Below are positions 8,865 to 17,338 of a stretch of DNA of 38,425 nt, one piece after another (the first letter of the stretch is position 1; each line of letters starts with the position of its first letter). Where the stretch lies: positions 1-38,425 of the forward strand of contig NZ_SSMZ01000124.1 in NCBI RefSeq assembly GCF_004799395.1, written 5' to 3'. The notes under the pieces were generated by a model, which had not been told where the DNA came from, ran no database searches, and saw only the letters and a program-made list of their open reading frames with translations. The translations under genes and the position numbers were made by a program. Source of the DNA: Phenylobacterium sp. GTDB taxonomy: Bacteria > Pseudomonadota > Alphaproteobacteria > Caulobacterales > Caulobacteraceae.

Positions 8865-9518
8865 CTAGTCCAGGACCCGGATCATGCAAAGACCGTCCCA
8901 GCCCTTTGAGCCCACGGTCTGGACCGCGGTTGCGCTGACCCGCGGTTCGGCGGCGATCATCTCGAACATTCGCCGGATGCCCCGGATGTTGGCGTCGCCG
9001 GCGGGGTCGGCCACGCCGCCGCCGCGGACCACATTGTCGACGACGATCAACGAGCCCGGCCGGCTTAGCCTGAGCGCCCAGGCGAAATAGTCCGGGTTTG
9101 ACGCCTTGTCGGCGTCGATGAAGACCAGGTCGAAGGGCCCCGACAGGGTTGGCAGCAGGTCGACCGCCGCGCCAACCTTCACCTCGACCTGCGCCGCGAG
9201 CCCGGCGCGGGCGATGTTCTTTCGCGCCACCTCGGCGTGCCGGGCCTCGTACTCCAGCGTCACCAGCCGGCCGTTCGCTGGCAAGGCGCGAGCGAGCCAG
9301 ATCGTCGAGTAACCGCCGAGCGTGCCGATCTCGAGAATGCGTTCCGCGCCCAGCATCTGGGCCAGCAGCTGCAGCAGCTTGCCCTGATTGGGCGCGACCG
9401 CGATCGCCGGCAGGCCAGCCGCGGCGCTATCCGCCAGCGCCTGATTCAGCACCGGGTCGGGCGCCAGCAATGCGCCGACCATGTAATCGTCGACTTTCGT
9501 CCAATCCTGCTGGGTCAT
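8865..9518 (-). CDS. SAM-dependent O-methyltransferase (Methyltransf_3 type)
   Basis: From the ATG giving MTQQDWTKVDDYM, the protein has 217 residues, normal for caffeoyl-CoA/catechol-type O-methyltransferases. The SAM-binding motif ILEIGTLGGYSTIWLARAL is near residues 60-78, and the metal/substrate region LVFIDADKASNPDYF is followed by LIVVDNVVRGGGVADP. These enzymes move a methyl group from SAM to a hydroxyl with a divalent metal; the acceptor here is unknown. The ORF track extends 78 codons further upstream, but that part is out-of-frame MoeB sequence. The chosen ATG overlaps the moeB stop as ATGA, a strong sign of coupled translation. Confidence 0.88.
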   Translation of the reverse strand: MTQQDWTKVDDYMVGALLAPDPVLNQALADSAAAGLPAIAVAPNQGKLLQLLAQMLGAERILEIGTLGGYSTIWLARALPANGRLVTLEYEARHAEVARKNIARAGLAAQVEVKVGAAVDLLPTLSGPFDLVFIDADKASNPDYFAWALRLSRPGSLIVVDNVVRGGGVADPAGDANIRGIRRMFEMIAAEPRVSATAVQTVGSKGWDGLCMIRVLD

Positions 9519-10261
9519 CCCGCGCCGCCTCCACACACTGGGCACTCCGGATCGGCCCCGACCCGCACCGTTCGCGTCTCCGCCGACAACGCGTCGTAGA
9601 TCATCAGCCGCCCCGTCAGCGGTTCGCCCGCGCCGGTGATCAGCTTGATCGCCTCCAGGGCCATCATCGAGCCGACCACGCCGGCCAGCGCGCCGACCAC
9701 GCCCACAGCGACGCAGGTCTCGGCGTCCGGCGGGATCTCGGGCACCAGGCAACGGTAGCAGGGTTGGCCTGCGAACACGCCCACCTGTCCCGTCCAGCGG
9801 CCGATGGCGCCGGAGATCAGCGGCTTGCCGTGGCGCACGCAGGCGGCGTTGACCTCGTAGCGCGCCTCGAAGCTGTCGGTGCCGTCCAGCACCAGGTCGA
9901 CGCCCTCCACCAACTGGTCGGCGTTGTCGGGTCCGAAGGCGTCCGGGCCGCCAGCCACGAAGATGTGCGGGTTCAGCGCCGCCAGCCGGTCTGCGGCGGC
10001 TTCCACCTTCGGCAGGCCGATATCGGCCTCGGCGTAGAGGATCTGGCGCTGCAGGTTGGAGCGGTCGACCTCGTCGGGGTCCACCAGGATCAGGGTTCCG
10101 ATTCCGGCGGCGGCCAGGTACAGGGCCGCCGGCGATCCCAGGCCGCCGGCCCCGACGATGAGCGCGCTGGCGGCCTTGAGCCTCTGCTGCCCTGGGCCGC
10201 CCACCTCGCGCAGCACCAGGTGGCGCGCGTAACGCTCGATCTCAAGGTCGGTGAACACCAT
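9515..10261 (-). CDS. moeB: E1-like adenylyltransferase/sulfur-carrier activating enzyme (MoeB/ThiF/HesA family)
   Basis: This 248-residue protein activates the C-terminal glycine of a small sulfur carrier (MoaD, ThiS or similar) by adenylation. The ATP-binding motif LIVGAGGLGSPAALYLAAAG is near residues 33-52. The DRSNLQRQILY segment carries the conserved arginine, and two CxxC zinc pairs are present: CYRC (about 168-171) and CPVC near the C terminus. The start MVFTDLEIERYARHLVL is typical of MoeB; the longer track ORF adds a non-family leader. The stop overlaps the methyltransferase start by four bases. MoeB versus ThiF cannot be separated firmly, since no moaD or thi gene is adjacent, so the symbol is the more likely choice only. 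Confidence 0.85.
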   Translation of the reverse strand: MVFTDLEIERYARHLVLREVGGPGQQRLKAASALIVGAGGLGSPAALYLAAAGIGTLILVDPDEVDRSNLQRQILYAEADIGLPKVEAAADRLAALNPHIFVAGGPDAFGPDNADQLVEGVDLVLDGTDSFEARYEVNAACVRHGKPLISGAIGRWTGQVGVFAGQPCYRCLVPEIPPDAETCVAVGVVGALAGVVGSMMALEAIKLITGAGEPLTGRLMIYDALSAETRTVRVGADPECPVCGGGAG

Positions 10262-10397
10262 GGCCGCTATCTTGGCCTTGGAGGCCCCAAGCGCAACAGG
10301 CGCGCAAACTGTCGCTTGGCCGGGACCGCTGGTCGCACTGGCCCGCGACGCCCCTGTCGGGCTAGGGCATAGGCGCCGGATCAGGAGACTGCCGACC

Positions 10398-11261
10398 TTG
10401 CTGAAGATGACCCTCGCCTTGGCCGCCGCCGTCGCTCTTGCCGCCGGCGGTGCGCTCGCCGCGCCGGCCCCGGCCGCCGATCCGGCCCCGGTGATCGCCG
10501 CCGAGCATGCCTTCGCCGCCCGCGCGGCCGAGATCGGGGTGGCGCCGAGCTTCCTGGAATATATGACCGACGAAGCCATCGTTCTCAGTCCCGACCCGCT
10601 GCTGGCCCGGGCGGTCTACGGCGTGCGGCCGGCGCCCAAGCTGCCGAAGGACGGCGGAACCCTGCTCAACTGGTGGCCGAACTTCGCCGGCGTGGCGCGC
10701 TCCGGCGACCTGGGCTTCACCACCGGCCCGGCCACCGTGAATGGGGGCAAGCCTGGTGTGTTCTATTTCACGGTATGGACGCGGCGGCCGGGCGGGCCCT
10801 GGAAATGGATCTACGACGGCGGCGTCGAGGCGGATGGCGCAGCCGCGCCCGGACCGGCCGAGGCGCCGATCCTGCTGCCGCCCGGCGACGCAAGGCCGCT
10901 GGCGCCGGATGTGGCCATGCAGCAGGTGCGCAGCGCCGAGATCGCCCTCGCCGCCAAGGCCAGGATCGACACCGCCGCCGCCTACAGGGCAGTTCTGGCG
11001 GCTGACGCCCGCGTGCAGGGCTCCAAGTTCGCGCCCGCCACGACCCCGGCTGCGGCCGATCAGGAGCTCGCCACGCGCGCCAAGGCCATCGCGTTCGGCC
11101 CCATCGGCGGCGGAGCGTCCAAGGCGGGCGACCTGGCCTGGACCTACGGCGACGCCAAGTGGCAGGCGGGCCGCGGCCACTATGTGCGCATCTGGCAACG
11201 CCGCGGCGGCAAATGGACGCTAGTGTTCGATCAGATCACTGAGGTTGAGAAGCCGACCTAG
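10398..11261 (+). CDS. Secreted protein with two tandem SnoaL-like (DUF4440-type) modules
   Basis: I place the start at TTG 10398 (MLKMTLALAAAVALAAGG) because AGGAG lies ten bases upstream; the ATG three codons later has poorer spacing. The product is 287 residues with a signal peptide cut near APA. Two repeats are visible. The first runs from AEHAFAARAAEIGV to a block with RSGDLGFTTGPATV and WKWIYDGGVEAD. The second runs from SAEIALAAKARIDT to KAGDLAWTYGDAKW and GKWTLVFDQITEVE. The repeated helix-then-GDL..T.G-then-GKW pattern matches the cone-shaped NTF2/SnoaL fold. Function is unknown; such periplasmic proteins may bind small ligands. The stop shares the bases CTAG with the convergent DUF2244 gene. 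Confidence 0.75.
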   Translation: MLKMTLALAAAVALAAGGALAAPAPAADPAPVIAAEHAFAARAAEIGVAPSFLEYMTDEAIVLSPDPLLARAVYGVRPAPKLPKDGGTLLNWWPNFAGVARSGDLGFTTGPATVNGGKPGVFYFTVWTRRPGGPWKWIYDGGVEADGAAAPGPAEAPILLPPGDARPLAPDVAMQQVRSAEIALAAKARIDTAAAYRAVLAADARVQGSKFAPATTPAAADQELATRAKAIAFGPIGGGASKAGDLAWTYGDAKWQAGRGHYVRIWQRRGGKWTLVFDQITEVEKPT

Positions 11262-11746
11262 CCGCGCTCCCGCCGCGCTTCCCAGATCGCCTGTTCGAGA
11301 GCCTTGGCGAACTCGCCGCGCTCCCGGGGGCTGAGCGCCTGGGCGACGGCCACCTCACGCCCTGACAGCGCCAGGCGCAGGCCGAAGGTGTGTTCGTCCT
11401 CGCGCTCGACGTTGACGCGGGTGAAGGCTGTCGGGCTTTCCCAGACCACCCGGCTCCAGCTCGGCGTCTCGTGGGTCACCACCACGTCGCGGGCGGTGAT
11501 GGTCACCCGCTCCACCCGCCGCGCCTGGCGGAAGCTCACCGTAAAGGCGACCAGCACCGCCATCACGTCGATGCCGAGGAAAAAGGGCACAAAGACCGCA
11601 CCCATGTGGACGAACACCGCCGCCGAGCAGCAGTTGGCGAGGGTCACTATGGCGATCAGGATGATGAAGCCCCGCTCCGAGAGCGAGCGGTGCGGCGTGA
11701 TCACCGCGTCCATGTAGGTCTGGCCCATCATCTGGGCCCGGACCAT
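11258..11746 (-). CDS. DUF2244 family membrane protein
   Basis: The product has two adjacent hydrophobic segments (GFIILIAIVTLANCCSAAVFV and GAVFVPFFLGIDVMAVLVAF), then a soluble C-terminal domain with VERVTITARDVVVTHETPSW and LSPRERGEFAKALEQAIWEA. This is the pattern of DUF2244, a small alphaproteobacterial inner-membrane family of unknown role. The start is uncertain. ATG 11746 (MVRAQMMGQTYMD) gives 162 residues; ATG 11803 gives 181 but would overlap the nth start codon. I prefer the shorter form because it leaves room for promoters. Its stop overlaps the preceding plus-strand gene by four bases. Confidence 0.78.
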   Translation of the reverse strand: MVRAQMMGQTYMDAVITPHRSLSERGFIILIAIVTLANCCSAAVFVHMGAVFVPFFLGIDVMAVLVAFTVSFRQARRVERVTITARDVVVTHETPSWSRVVWESPTAFTRVNVEREDEHTFGLRLALSGREVAVAQALSPRERGEFAKALEQAIWEARRERG

Positions 11747-11801
11747 AGGCCCGGAAACCGCCTTGGCGGAAGGGGTCGGCTCACGCCATCTTGCGCCGCG
11801 C

Positions 11802-12497
11802 ATGTCCAGAACCGCGAAACCGAAGGCGAAGACGCCCGCCAAGACGCGCCTCAGCCCCGCCGAACAGGCGCGGATCGCCGAGATTTTCCGCCGCTTCGAG
11901 GAACAGGAGAGCGATCCTCGCACCGAGCTCGACTATGGGAGCCCCTTCGAACTGGTCACCGCGGTCGCGCTGTCGGCCCAGGCGACGGACGTGTCGGTGA
12001 ACAAGGCGACCTACAAGCTCTTCAAGGTCGCCGACACGCCGCAGAAGATGCTGGCCCTGGGCGAGGCGGGCCTGAAGCCCTTCATCTCCTCGATCGGCCT
12101 CTACAACTCCAAGGCCAGGAATGTCATCGCCATGAGTCGCATCCTAGTGGAGCAGTATGGCGGCGAGGTCCCGCTGACCCGCGAGGCGCTGCAGTCCCTG
12201 CCGGGCGTCGGGCGCAAGACCGCCTCGGTGGTGCTGAACGAGCTGCGCATCGAGCCGGCCATCGCCGTAGACACCCACGTGTTCCGCGTCTCCCATCGGC
12301 TGGGGTTGGCCAACGGCAAGACGCCCGACCAGGTCGAGGCCGAACTGATGGCCATCGTCCCGGATCCGCTGAAGACCCGCGCGCACCACTGGCTGATCCT
12401 GCACGGTCGCTATGTGTGCGTCGCGCGACGGCCGAAGTGCGAAGAGTGCGTGGTGGCCGACCTTTGCCCGTCGAAGCGTCTGTTCGTGGCGCAATAG
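11802..12497 (+). CDS. nth: Endonuclease III (DNA glycosylase/AP lyase)
   Basis: The 231-residue enzyme removes oxidised pyrimidines and cuts the abasic site in base-excision repair. The helix-hairpin-helix LPGVGRKTASVVL carries the catalytic lysine, and the catalytic aspartate is in AVDTHVFRVSHRL. The C-terminal 4Fe-4S cluster cysteines are intact with C-x6-C-x2-C-x5-C spacing (CVARRPKCEECVVADLC). A lysine/alanine-rich N-terminal tail of about 30 residues precedes the family core, which is common in alphaproteobacterial Nth. The ATG shares the palindrome CATG with an alternative start codon of the divergent DUF2244 gene. No clear Shine-Dalgarno is visible. A strong hairpin follows downstream. 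Confidence 0.95.
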   Translation: MSRTAKPKAKTPAKTRLSPAEQARIAEIFRRFEEQESDPRTELDYGSPFELVTAVALSAQATDVSVNKATYKLFKVADTPQKMLALGEAGLKPFISSIGLYNSKARNVIAMSRILVEQYGGEVPLTREALQSLPGVGRKTASVVLNELRIEPAIAVDTHVFRVSHRLGLANGKTPDQVEAELMAIVPDPLKTRAHHWLILHGRYVCVARRPKCEECVVADLCPSKRLFVAQ

Positions 12498-12633
12498 ACG
12501 CCATTCGCGCCGCCGCACTGCGTACTTCCCCCTACGGGAAAATTCCGAATATGCGGTATGGCCGACGCACCCTAACTAACCCCTCGAAGCACGCCGAACC
12601 GTTCCAACCACCGGCTCCGGTCAGCTTTATGGG

Positions 12634-12661
12634 GCGGCGGGACCTGCAAAGGTCCCGCCGC
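12634..12661 (+). terminator. Strong GC-rich hairpin downstream of nth
   Basis: A perfect 12-bp stem (GCGGCGGGACCT / AGGTCCCGCCGC) with a four-base loop GCAA is followed by TCGTCGTTT. It lies between the nth stop and the pfkB start, so it probably ends nth transcripts and insulates the his cluster. The T-run is weak, hence moderate certainty. The rest of this 254-base gap shows no gene; an AT-richer stretch near 12530-12560 has no motif I can assign. Confidence 0.65.
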
Positions 12662-12751
12662 TCGTCGTTTGGGCTCCGCCTGAGCCGCGTTGCCGCGAAG
12701 GCCGATCTTCGGTAAGTCCCGCCCTCGCCGTACTTGCCTGAAAGTCCAAGA

Positions 12752-13741
12752 ATGCCAGACCTCTACGACGTCGCCGCGATCGGCAACGCCATCGTCGACG
12801 TGATTGCTCCAGCCGACGACGCCTTCCTCGCGGCCAATGGCCTCGACAAGGGCGCGATGATGCTGGTGGACGCCGAGCGATCGCTGGCCCTCTACAGCAA
12901 GATGGCCAAGGGCGTGGAGACCTCCGGCGGGTCGGCGGGCAACACCATCGCCGGCGTCGCCAGCTTCGGCGGCAAGGCGGCCTATCTGGGCAAGGTCGCC
13001 GAGGACCAGTTAGGCGTGACATTCACCAACGAGATGCGGGCTATCGGCGCCCACTTCGACCCGACCCCCCTGCGGGACGGCCCAGCGACCGCGGTCTCGA
13101 TGATCAACGTCACGCCGGACGGCCAGCGCACCATGTGCACTTTCTTGGGGGCCTCGGTGGAGTTCACCGATGCCGATGTGACGCCCGCCGTGATCGAGGG
13201 CGCCAAGATCGTCTACCTCGAGGGGTATCTGTTCGACGCCGAGCCGGCGCGTAAGGCCTTCGCCAAGGCCGCGGCCCTGGCGCGCGGCTCGGGCCGGATG
13301 CTGGCCATCACGCTGTCCGACGGCTTCGTGGTCGATCGCCACCGTGCGGGCCTCCTGGCCTTTATCGAAAGCCAGGTCGACCTGGTGTTCGCCAACGAGG
13401 TGGAGATCTGCTCGCTGTTCCAGACCGACAGCTTCGAGGCGGCCATGGGCGAGATCACGCTGCGCGCCAAGCTGGCCGCCGTCACCCGCAGCGAACTGGG
13501 GTCGGTCGTGGCCACCAACGCCGAGACCTATTCCGTGCCGGCCTATCCGGTGGAGAAAGTCGTGGACACCACCGGCGCCGGCGACCAATACGCGGCAGGG
13601 TTCATGTTCGGCCTCGCCCGCGGCCGGGCGCTGCCGGATTGCGCGCGGCTGGGTTCGCTGGCGGCGTCAGAAGTGATCTCGCACTACGGTCCACGCCCGC
13701 AGGTGTCGCTGCAGGCGCTGGCCGCGGAAAAGGGACTCTAA
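12752..13741 (+). CDS. PfkB-family sugar/adenosine kinase
   Basis: The 329-residue kinase carries the two PfkB signatures: SGGSAGNTIAGVASFGGKAA (about residues 56-75) and the ATP-site motif DTTGAGDQYAAGF with the catalytic aspartate. The opening YDVAAIGNAIVDVIA and overall layout resemble the adenosine-kinase branch, which phosphorylates adenosine or a related nucleoside or sugar. Substrate is inference. Its TAA ends one base before the hisB ATG, so the gene is very likely translated with the histidine operon. That position is suggestive because HisF/HisH release AICAR, a purine intermediate. An in-frame TTG at 12734 is an alternative start. Confidence 0.86.
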   Translation: MPDLYDVAAIGNAIVDVIAPADDAFLAANGLDKGAMMLVDAERSLALYSKMAKGVETSGGSAGNTIAGVASFGGKAAYLGKVAEDQLGVTFTNEMRAIGAHFDPTPLRDGPATAVSMINVTPDGQRTMCTFLGASVEFTDADVTPAVIEGAKIVYLEGYLFDAEPARKAFAKAAALARGSGRMLAITLSDGFVVDRHRAGLLAFIESQVDLVFANEVEICSLFQTDSFEAAMGEITLRAKLAAVTRSELGSVVATNAETYSVPAYPVEKVVDTTGAGDQYAAGFMFGLARGRALPDCARLGSLAASEVISHYGPRPQVSLQALAAEKGL

Positions 13742-13742
13742 G

Positions 13743-14333
13743 ATGAGCCGCACGGCGGAGGTTGTCCGCAATACCAAGGAGACCCAGGTCCGGATCGCCG
13801 TCGATCTGGACGGGACGGGTGCGTCGAAGGTCTCCACCGGCATCGGCTTCTTCGACCACATGCTGGAGAGCTTCATCCGCCACGGCGGTTTCGACATCGA
13901 GATCGAGACCAAGGGCGACCTGCACATCGACATGCACCACACGGTCGAAGACACCGGCATCGTGCTCGGCCAGGCGTTCAACAAGGCGCTGGATGGCTTC
14001 AAGGGCGTGCGCCGCTTCGGCCATGCCTATATTCCCATGGACGAGACCCTGACGCGGGTGGCCCTCGACCTGTCCAATCGGCCGTACCTGATCTGGAACG
14101 TGTCGTATAAGACCCCCAAGGTGGGCGATATGGACACCGAACTCTTCAAGGAATTCCATCACGCCTTCGCCATGAACTGCGGGGCCTGCGTCCACCTGGA
14201 AACCCTCTACGGGACCAATTCCCACCACATCGCCGAGAGCGGTTTCAAGGCGCTGGCCCGCGCGCTACGGACCGCCGTCGAACTCGACCCCAAGACCCAC
14301 GGCCACGCCCCCTCCACCAAGGGCGTGCTGTAA
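13743..14333 (+). CDS. hisB: Imidazoleglycerol-phosphate dehydratase
   Basis: The 196-residue single-function HisB dehydrates imidazole glycerol phosphate to imidazole acetol phosphate, the seventh step of histidine synthesis. The two manganese-binding repeat motifs are clear: FFDHMLESFIRHG with DLHIDMHHTVEDTGIVLG in the first half, and HHAFAMN with GTNSHHIAESGFKALARALR in the second. Length matches the monofunctional bacterial form without a phosphatase domain. It begins one base after the PfkB gene and is followed by hisH eleven bases later. Confidence 0.97.
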   Translation: MSRTAEVVRNTKETQVRIAVDLDGTGASKVSTGIGFFDHMLESFIRHGGFDIEIETKGDLHIDMHHTVEDTGIVLGQAFNKALDGFKGVRRFGHAYIPMDETLTRVALDLSNRPYLIWNVSYKTPKVGDMDTELFKEFHHAFAMNCGACVHLETLYGTNSHHIAESGFKALARALRTAVELDPKTHGHAPSTKGVL

Positions 14334-14344
14334 GGATTTCCCCC

Positions 14345-15001
14345 ATGCAGAGCGTCGCCCTGATCAACTACGGGTCGGGCAACCTTCGCTCGGCCGAAAA
14401 GGCCCTGATCCGCGCCGCGGACGCCAAGAGCGAAATCGTCGTCACCGACGACCCCGACGTCATCGCCGTGGCCGACCGCGTGGTGCTGCCGGGCGTCGGC
14501 GCCTTCGCGGCCTGCATGGCCGCGCTCGAGGCGCGCCCTGGGGTGATCGAGGCGATGACCGAGGCTGTGCACGGCAAGGGCGCCCCGTTCCTGGGCATCT
14601 GCGTCGGCATGCAGCTGCTCGCCTCGCGCGGCCTGGAATTCGGCGAGACGCCGGGCCTCGATTGGATCTCGGGCGACGTCCGCAAGCTGGATGACGGCGG
14701 CGACCCAGCCATCAAGATCCCGCACATGGGCTGGAACGGCCTGACAAACGTCACCGACCAGCCGGTGTTCGCCGGCCTCAAAGCCCCTCCGGGCTTGAAA
14801 GAGGGCCAGACCGTCTATTTCACCCACTCGTTCGCCTTTTTCCCGAAGGACTCCGCCGACGTGGCGGCCTATGTGGAGCACGGCGAGCGCTTCCCCGCCG
14901 CCGTCGCCCGCGGCAATGTTGCTGGCGTCCAGTTCCACCCGGAGAAATCGCAGGCCGTGGGCCTCGACCTCCTCGCGCGCTTCCTGGAGTGGCGACCGTG
15001 A
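14345..15001 (+). CDS. hisH: Imidazole glycerol phosphate synthase, glutaminase subunit
   Basis: The 218-residue class I glutamine amidotransferase supplies ammonia to HisF. The nucleophile is in FLGICVGMQLL (C86), and the His-Glu pair is in GVQFHPEKSQAVG near the C terminus. The N terminus VALINYGSGNLRSAEKAL is typical. AGGA lies eight bases before the ATG. The stop overlaps the hisA start as GTGA, so the subunits and pathway partners are translated as a block. Confidence 0.97.
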   Translation: MQSVALINYGSGNLRSAEKALIRAADAKSEIVVTDDPDVIAVADRVVLPGVGAFAACMAALEARPGVIEAMTEAVHGKGAPFLGICVGMQLLASRGLEFGETPGLDWISGDVRKLDDGGDPAIKIPHMGWNGLTNVTDQPVFAGLKAPPGLKEGQTVYFTHSFAFFPKDSADVAAYVEHGERFPAAVARGNVAGVQFHPEKSQAVGLDLLARFLEWRP

Positions 15002-15720
15002 TCCTATATCCCGCCATCGACCTGAAAGACGGCAGCTGCGTGCGCGTCGTGCATGGGGACCTTTCCACCGCCACGGTGTTCAACACCTCGCCCGCCGCCC
15101 AGGCCCGCGCCTGGGCCGACGGCGGCTTCCACTGGATCCACGTGGTCGACCTGAACGGGGCGGTGTCCGGCCAGGCCGTGAACCAGGCCGCGGTCGAGGA
15201 GATCCTCAACGCCGTCTCCGTGCCGGTGCAGCTGGGCGGCGGCATCCGCACCCTTGCCGACATCGAGGGGTGGATCGAAGCCGGCGTCTCCAGGGTGATC
15301 CTGGGCACCGTCGCCGTGCGCGACCCGAAGATCGTCTACGAGGCCGCCAAGGCCTGGCCCGAGCAGATCGCCGTCAGCGTCGACGTGCGCAAGGGCAAGG
15401 TCGCCGTCCAGGGCTGGACCGAGGATAGCGACCTCGACGCGATCAGCGTGGCCAAGCGCTTCGAGGACGTGGGCGTCTCGGCCCTGATCATCACCGACAT
15501 CGACCGCGACGGCACCACCATGGGCTTCAACGTCGAGGCCTTCGGGGCCATCGCCGACGTGGTGGCGATTCCGGTGATCGCCGCCGGCGGCCTCGCCACC
15601 GTCGAAGACATCATCCGGCTAAAGGCCCGCAAGGGGACCGAAATCGCCGGCGCCGTCCTGGGCCGCGCACTCTACAACGGCGACATCGTGCCCGACGCCG
15701 CCCTGAAGGCGGCCGCGTGA
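14998..15720 (+). CDS. hisA: ProFAR isomerase
   Basis: HisA isomerises the aminoaldose ProFAR to the aminoketose PRFAR with a TIM barrel. The 240-residue product begins [17 protein letters not shown], the usual family start. I choose GTG 14998 over the track GTG 14989 because GGAG (14986-14989) is then eight bases upstream and the GTGA overlap with hisH is formed. Phosphate-binding and catalytic segments are present: [16 protein letters not shown], and [12 protein letters not shown] with the second catalytic aspartate. The stop overlaps hisF by four bases. Confidence 0.96.
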   Translation: MILYPAIDLKDGSCVRVVHGDLSTATVFNTSPAAQARAWADGGFHWIHVVDLNGAVSGQAVNQAAVEEILNAVSVPVQLGGGIRTLADIEGWIEAGVSRVILGTVAVRDPKIVYEAAKAWPEQIAVSVDVRKGKVAVQGWTEDSDLDAISVAKRFEDVGVSALIITDIDRDGTTMGFNVEAFGAIADVVAIPVIAAGGLATVEDIIRLKARKGTEIAGAVLGRALYNGDIVPDAALKAAA

Positions 15721-16487
15721 CTCTGCGTGTACGCGTCATCCCCTGCCTGGACGTCAAGGACGGTCGGGTCGTGAAGGGCGTGCAGTTCGTCAGCCTGCGC
15801 GACGCCGGCGACCCGGTGGAACAGGCCCGCGCCTATGACGCTGCCGGCGCCGATGAGCTGATGTTCCTGGACATCACCGCCAGCCACGAGAACCGCGGCA
15901 CCATCCTCGACGTGGTGGCCCGCACGGCGGACGTCTGTTTCATGCCGCTCTCGGTGGGCGGCGGCATCCGCAAGGTCGAGGACGCGAGGCGCCTGCTGCT
16001 GGCCGGCGCCGACAAGATCTCGGTCAACACTGCCGCCGTGGAGAACCGCGACCTGATCGCCGCCTGCGCCGACGCCTTCGGCAGCCAGGCCGTGGTCGTC
16101 GCCATCGACGCGAAAAAGGCCGGGGATCAGTGGCGGGTCTTCACCTATGGCGGCCGCAACGACACCGGTCTGGACGTGGTTCAATATGCGGTCGAGGCTG
16201 TGGAACGCGGCGCGGGCGAAATCCTGCTGACCTCCATGGACCGCGACGGCGCCAAGACCGGCTACGACCTCGACCTGCTGAAGGCGGTGAGCGGCGCGGT
16301 CTCTGTGCCGGTGATCGCATCGGGCGGCGCCGGCGGCGCCCAGCACATGGTCGATGCGGTGACCAGGGGCGGCGCCGACGCCGTGTTGGCCGCTTCGATC
16401 TTCCACTTCGGCGAGGTCTCCATCGGCGACGTGAAGCGCGCCATGGCCGCCGCGCGCCTGCCGGTCCGCCAGACGGAGCCCGCGTGA
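15717..16487 (+). CDS. hisF: Imidazole glycerol phosphate synthase, cyclase subunit
   Basis: The 256-residue TIM-barrel subunit uses ammonia from HisH to convert PRFAR into imidazole glycerol phosphate and AICAR. The N terminus [19 protein letters not shown] contains the first catalytic aspartate, and [18 protein letters not shown] contains the second. [16 protein letters not shown] and [12 protein letters not shown] are the phosphate-binding loops. It starts with GTG overlapping the hisA stop (GTGA), and its stop overlaps the hisE ATG by one base (TGATG). Confidence 0.97.
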   Translation: MTLRVRVIPCLDVKDGRVVKGVQFVSLRDAGDPVEQARAYDAAGADELMFLDITASHENRGTILDVVARTADVCFMPLSVGGGIRKVEDARRLLLAGADKISVNTAAVENRDLIAACADAFGSQAVVVAIDAKKAGDQWRVFTYGGRNDTGLDVVQYAVEAVERGAGEILLTSMDRDGAKTGYDLDLLKAVSGAVSVPVIASGGAGGAQHMVDAVTRGGADAVLAASIFHFGEVSIGDVKRAMAAARLPVRQTEPA

Positions 16488-16810
16488 TGAGCCGCTTCAC
16501 CGAGGTCCTGGCGCGCCTGGCCGCCACGGTCGAAAGCCGCAAGGGCGGCGACCCGGCCGCGTCCTACACCGCCAAGCTCCTGGCTGACCCTTCGCTGGCG
16601 GCCAAGAAGCTGGGTGAAGAGGCTGTCGAGGTCGTCATCGCGGCGACCAAGGGTGAGGGCGACGCGCTCGCGGCCGAAAGCGCCGACCTGATCTACCACT
16701 GGCTGGTGGTGATGGCCGCCGCTGGTGTGTCGCTGGACGACGTCGCGGCCAAGCTTGAAGGCCGCGAGGGGACTTCGGGGCTGGCTGAGAAGGCGTCGCG
16801 CCCGAAATAG
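16487..16810 (+). CDS. hisE: Phosphoribosyl-ATP pyrophosphohydrolase
   Basis: The 107-residue HisE hydrolyses phosphoribosyl-ATP to phosphoribosyl-AMP, the second pathway step. The MazG-like helical core shows AKKLGEEAVEVVIAA and ESADLIYHWLVVMAAAGVS, which hold the metal-binding acidic residues. Length is standard for the stand-alone enzyme. No hisI lies in this cluster, so the cyclohydrolase must be elsewhere. It ends the cluster and faces the Smr gene, 21 bases away. Confidence 0.95.
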   Translation: MSRFTEVLARLAATVESRKGGDPAASYTAKLLADPSLAAKKLGEEAVEVVIAATKGEGDALAAESADLIYHWLVVMAAAGVSLDDVAAKLEGREGTSGLAEKASRPK

Positions 16811-16831
16811 CCCTCGCCCTTCGTCGTACGA

Positions 16832-17338
16832 CTACCCCCGCGGCTTCCGCTTCAGCGCCACATAGAGCGCGCCCTCGCCTCCGTGGTGGCGGGCGGCATC
16901 CGAGATGCCGGCGACAATATGGGCGAGGTGCGGCGCCGCCAGCCATTCCGGCGCGCGCCGCTTCAGGACCCCGTCGCCCTGGACGCCTTTGCCGGTGATC
17001 ACCAGCACGGCGCGCCAGCCTTCGTGGAAGGCGGTGGCGAGGAAACCTTCCAACACCGCCCGGGCGCGGACCTGATCCATGCCGTGCAGGTCGAGGCGTG
17101 CGCCGATATCCTCTCGTTCGCGGGCGATGCGGTGGCGGCGGTTGGGCTCGATCCCATCAAGCTGCTCGCGGATCTTGCCAGGACGGGTCGCAGGCCTGGG
17201 CGGGGCTATGCGGGCGGCGGTCTCGGTCCTGGCGGCTTCCTGGCTTGGAGTCGGCGTTCCGCGCCCGGGCAGCGGGTGGACCGTGGCGGAAACCACGCCC
17301 CAGATATGGCGCTCTTCGGGCTTCAGGGGCCGCTTCAT
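16832..17338 (-). CDS. Smr-domain protein
   Basis: The 168-residue protein has a proline/arginine-rich N-terminal part (1-75) and a C-terminal Smr domain. The Smr signatures are LDLHGMDQVRARAVLEGFL from residue 82, TGKG at 115-118 and GVLKR at 123-127. Stand-alone Smr domains in other bacteria are nucleases or nick-binding proteins; the DNA or RNA substrate here is not known. The ATG overlaps the mltA stop (ATGA), so it is co-translated with the lytic transglycosylase, a pairing common in alphaproteobacteria. Confidence 0.88.
   Translation of the reverse strand: MKRPLKPEERHIWGVVSATVHPLPGRGTPTPSQEAARTETAARIAPPRPATRPGKIREQLDGIEPNRRHRIAREREDIGARLDLHGMDQVRARAVLEGFLATAFHEGWRAVLVITGKGVQGDGVLKRRAPEWLAAPHLAHIVAGISDAARHHGGEGALYVALKRKPRG

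Noticed and set aside
16823-16832. GTCGTACGAC palindrome between hisE and the Smr gene
   Set aside because: A 10-base palindrome without T-run or partner; too short to call a terminator or operator.
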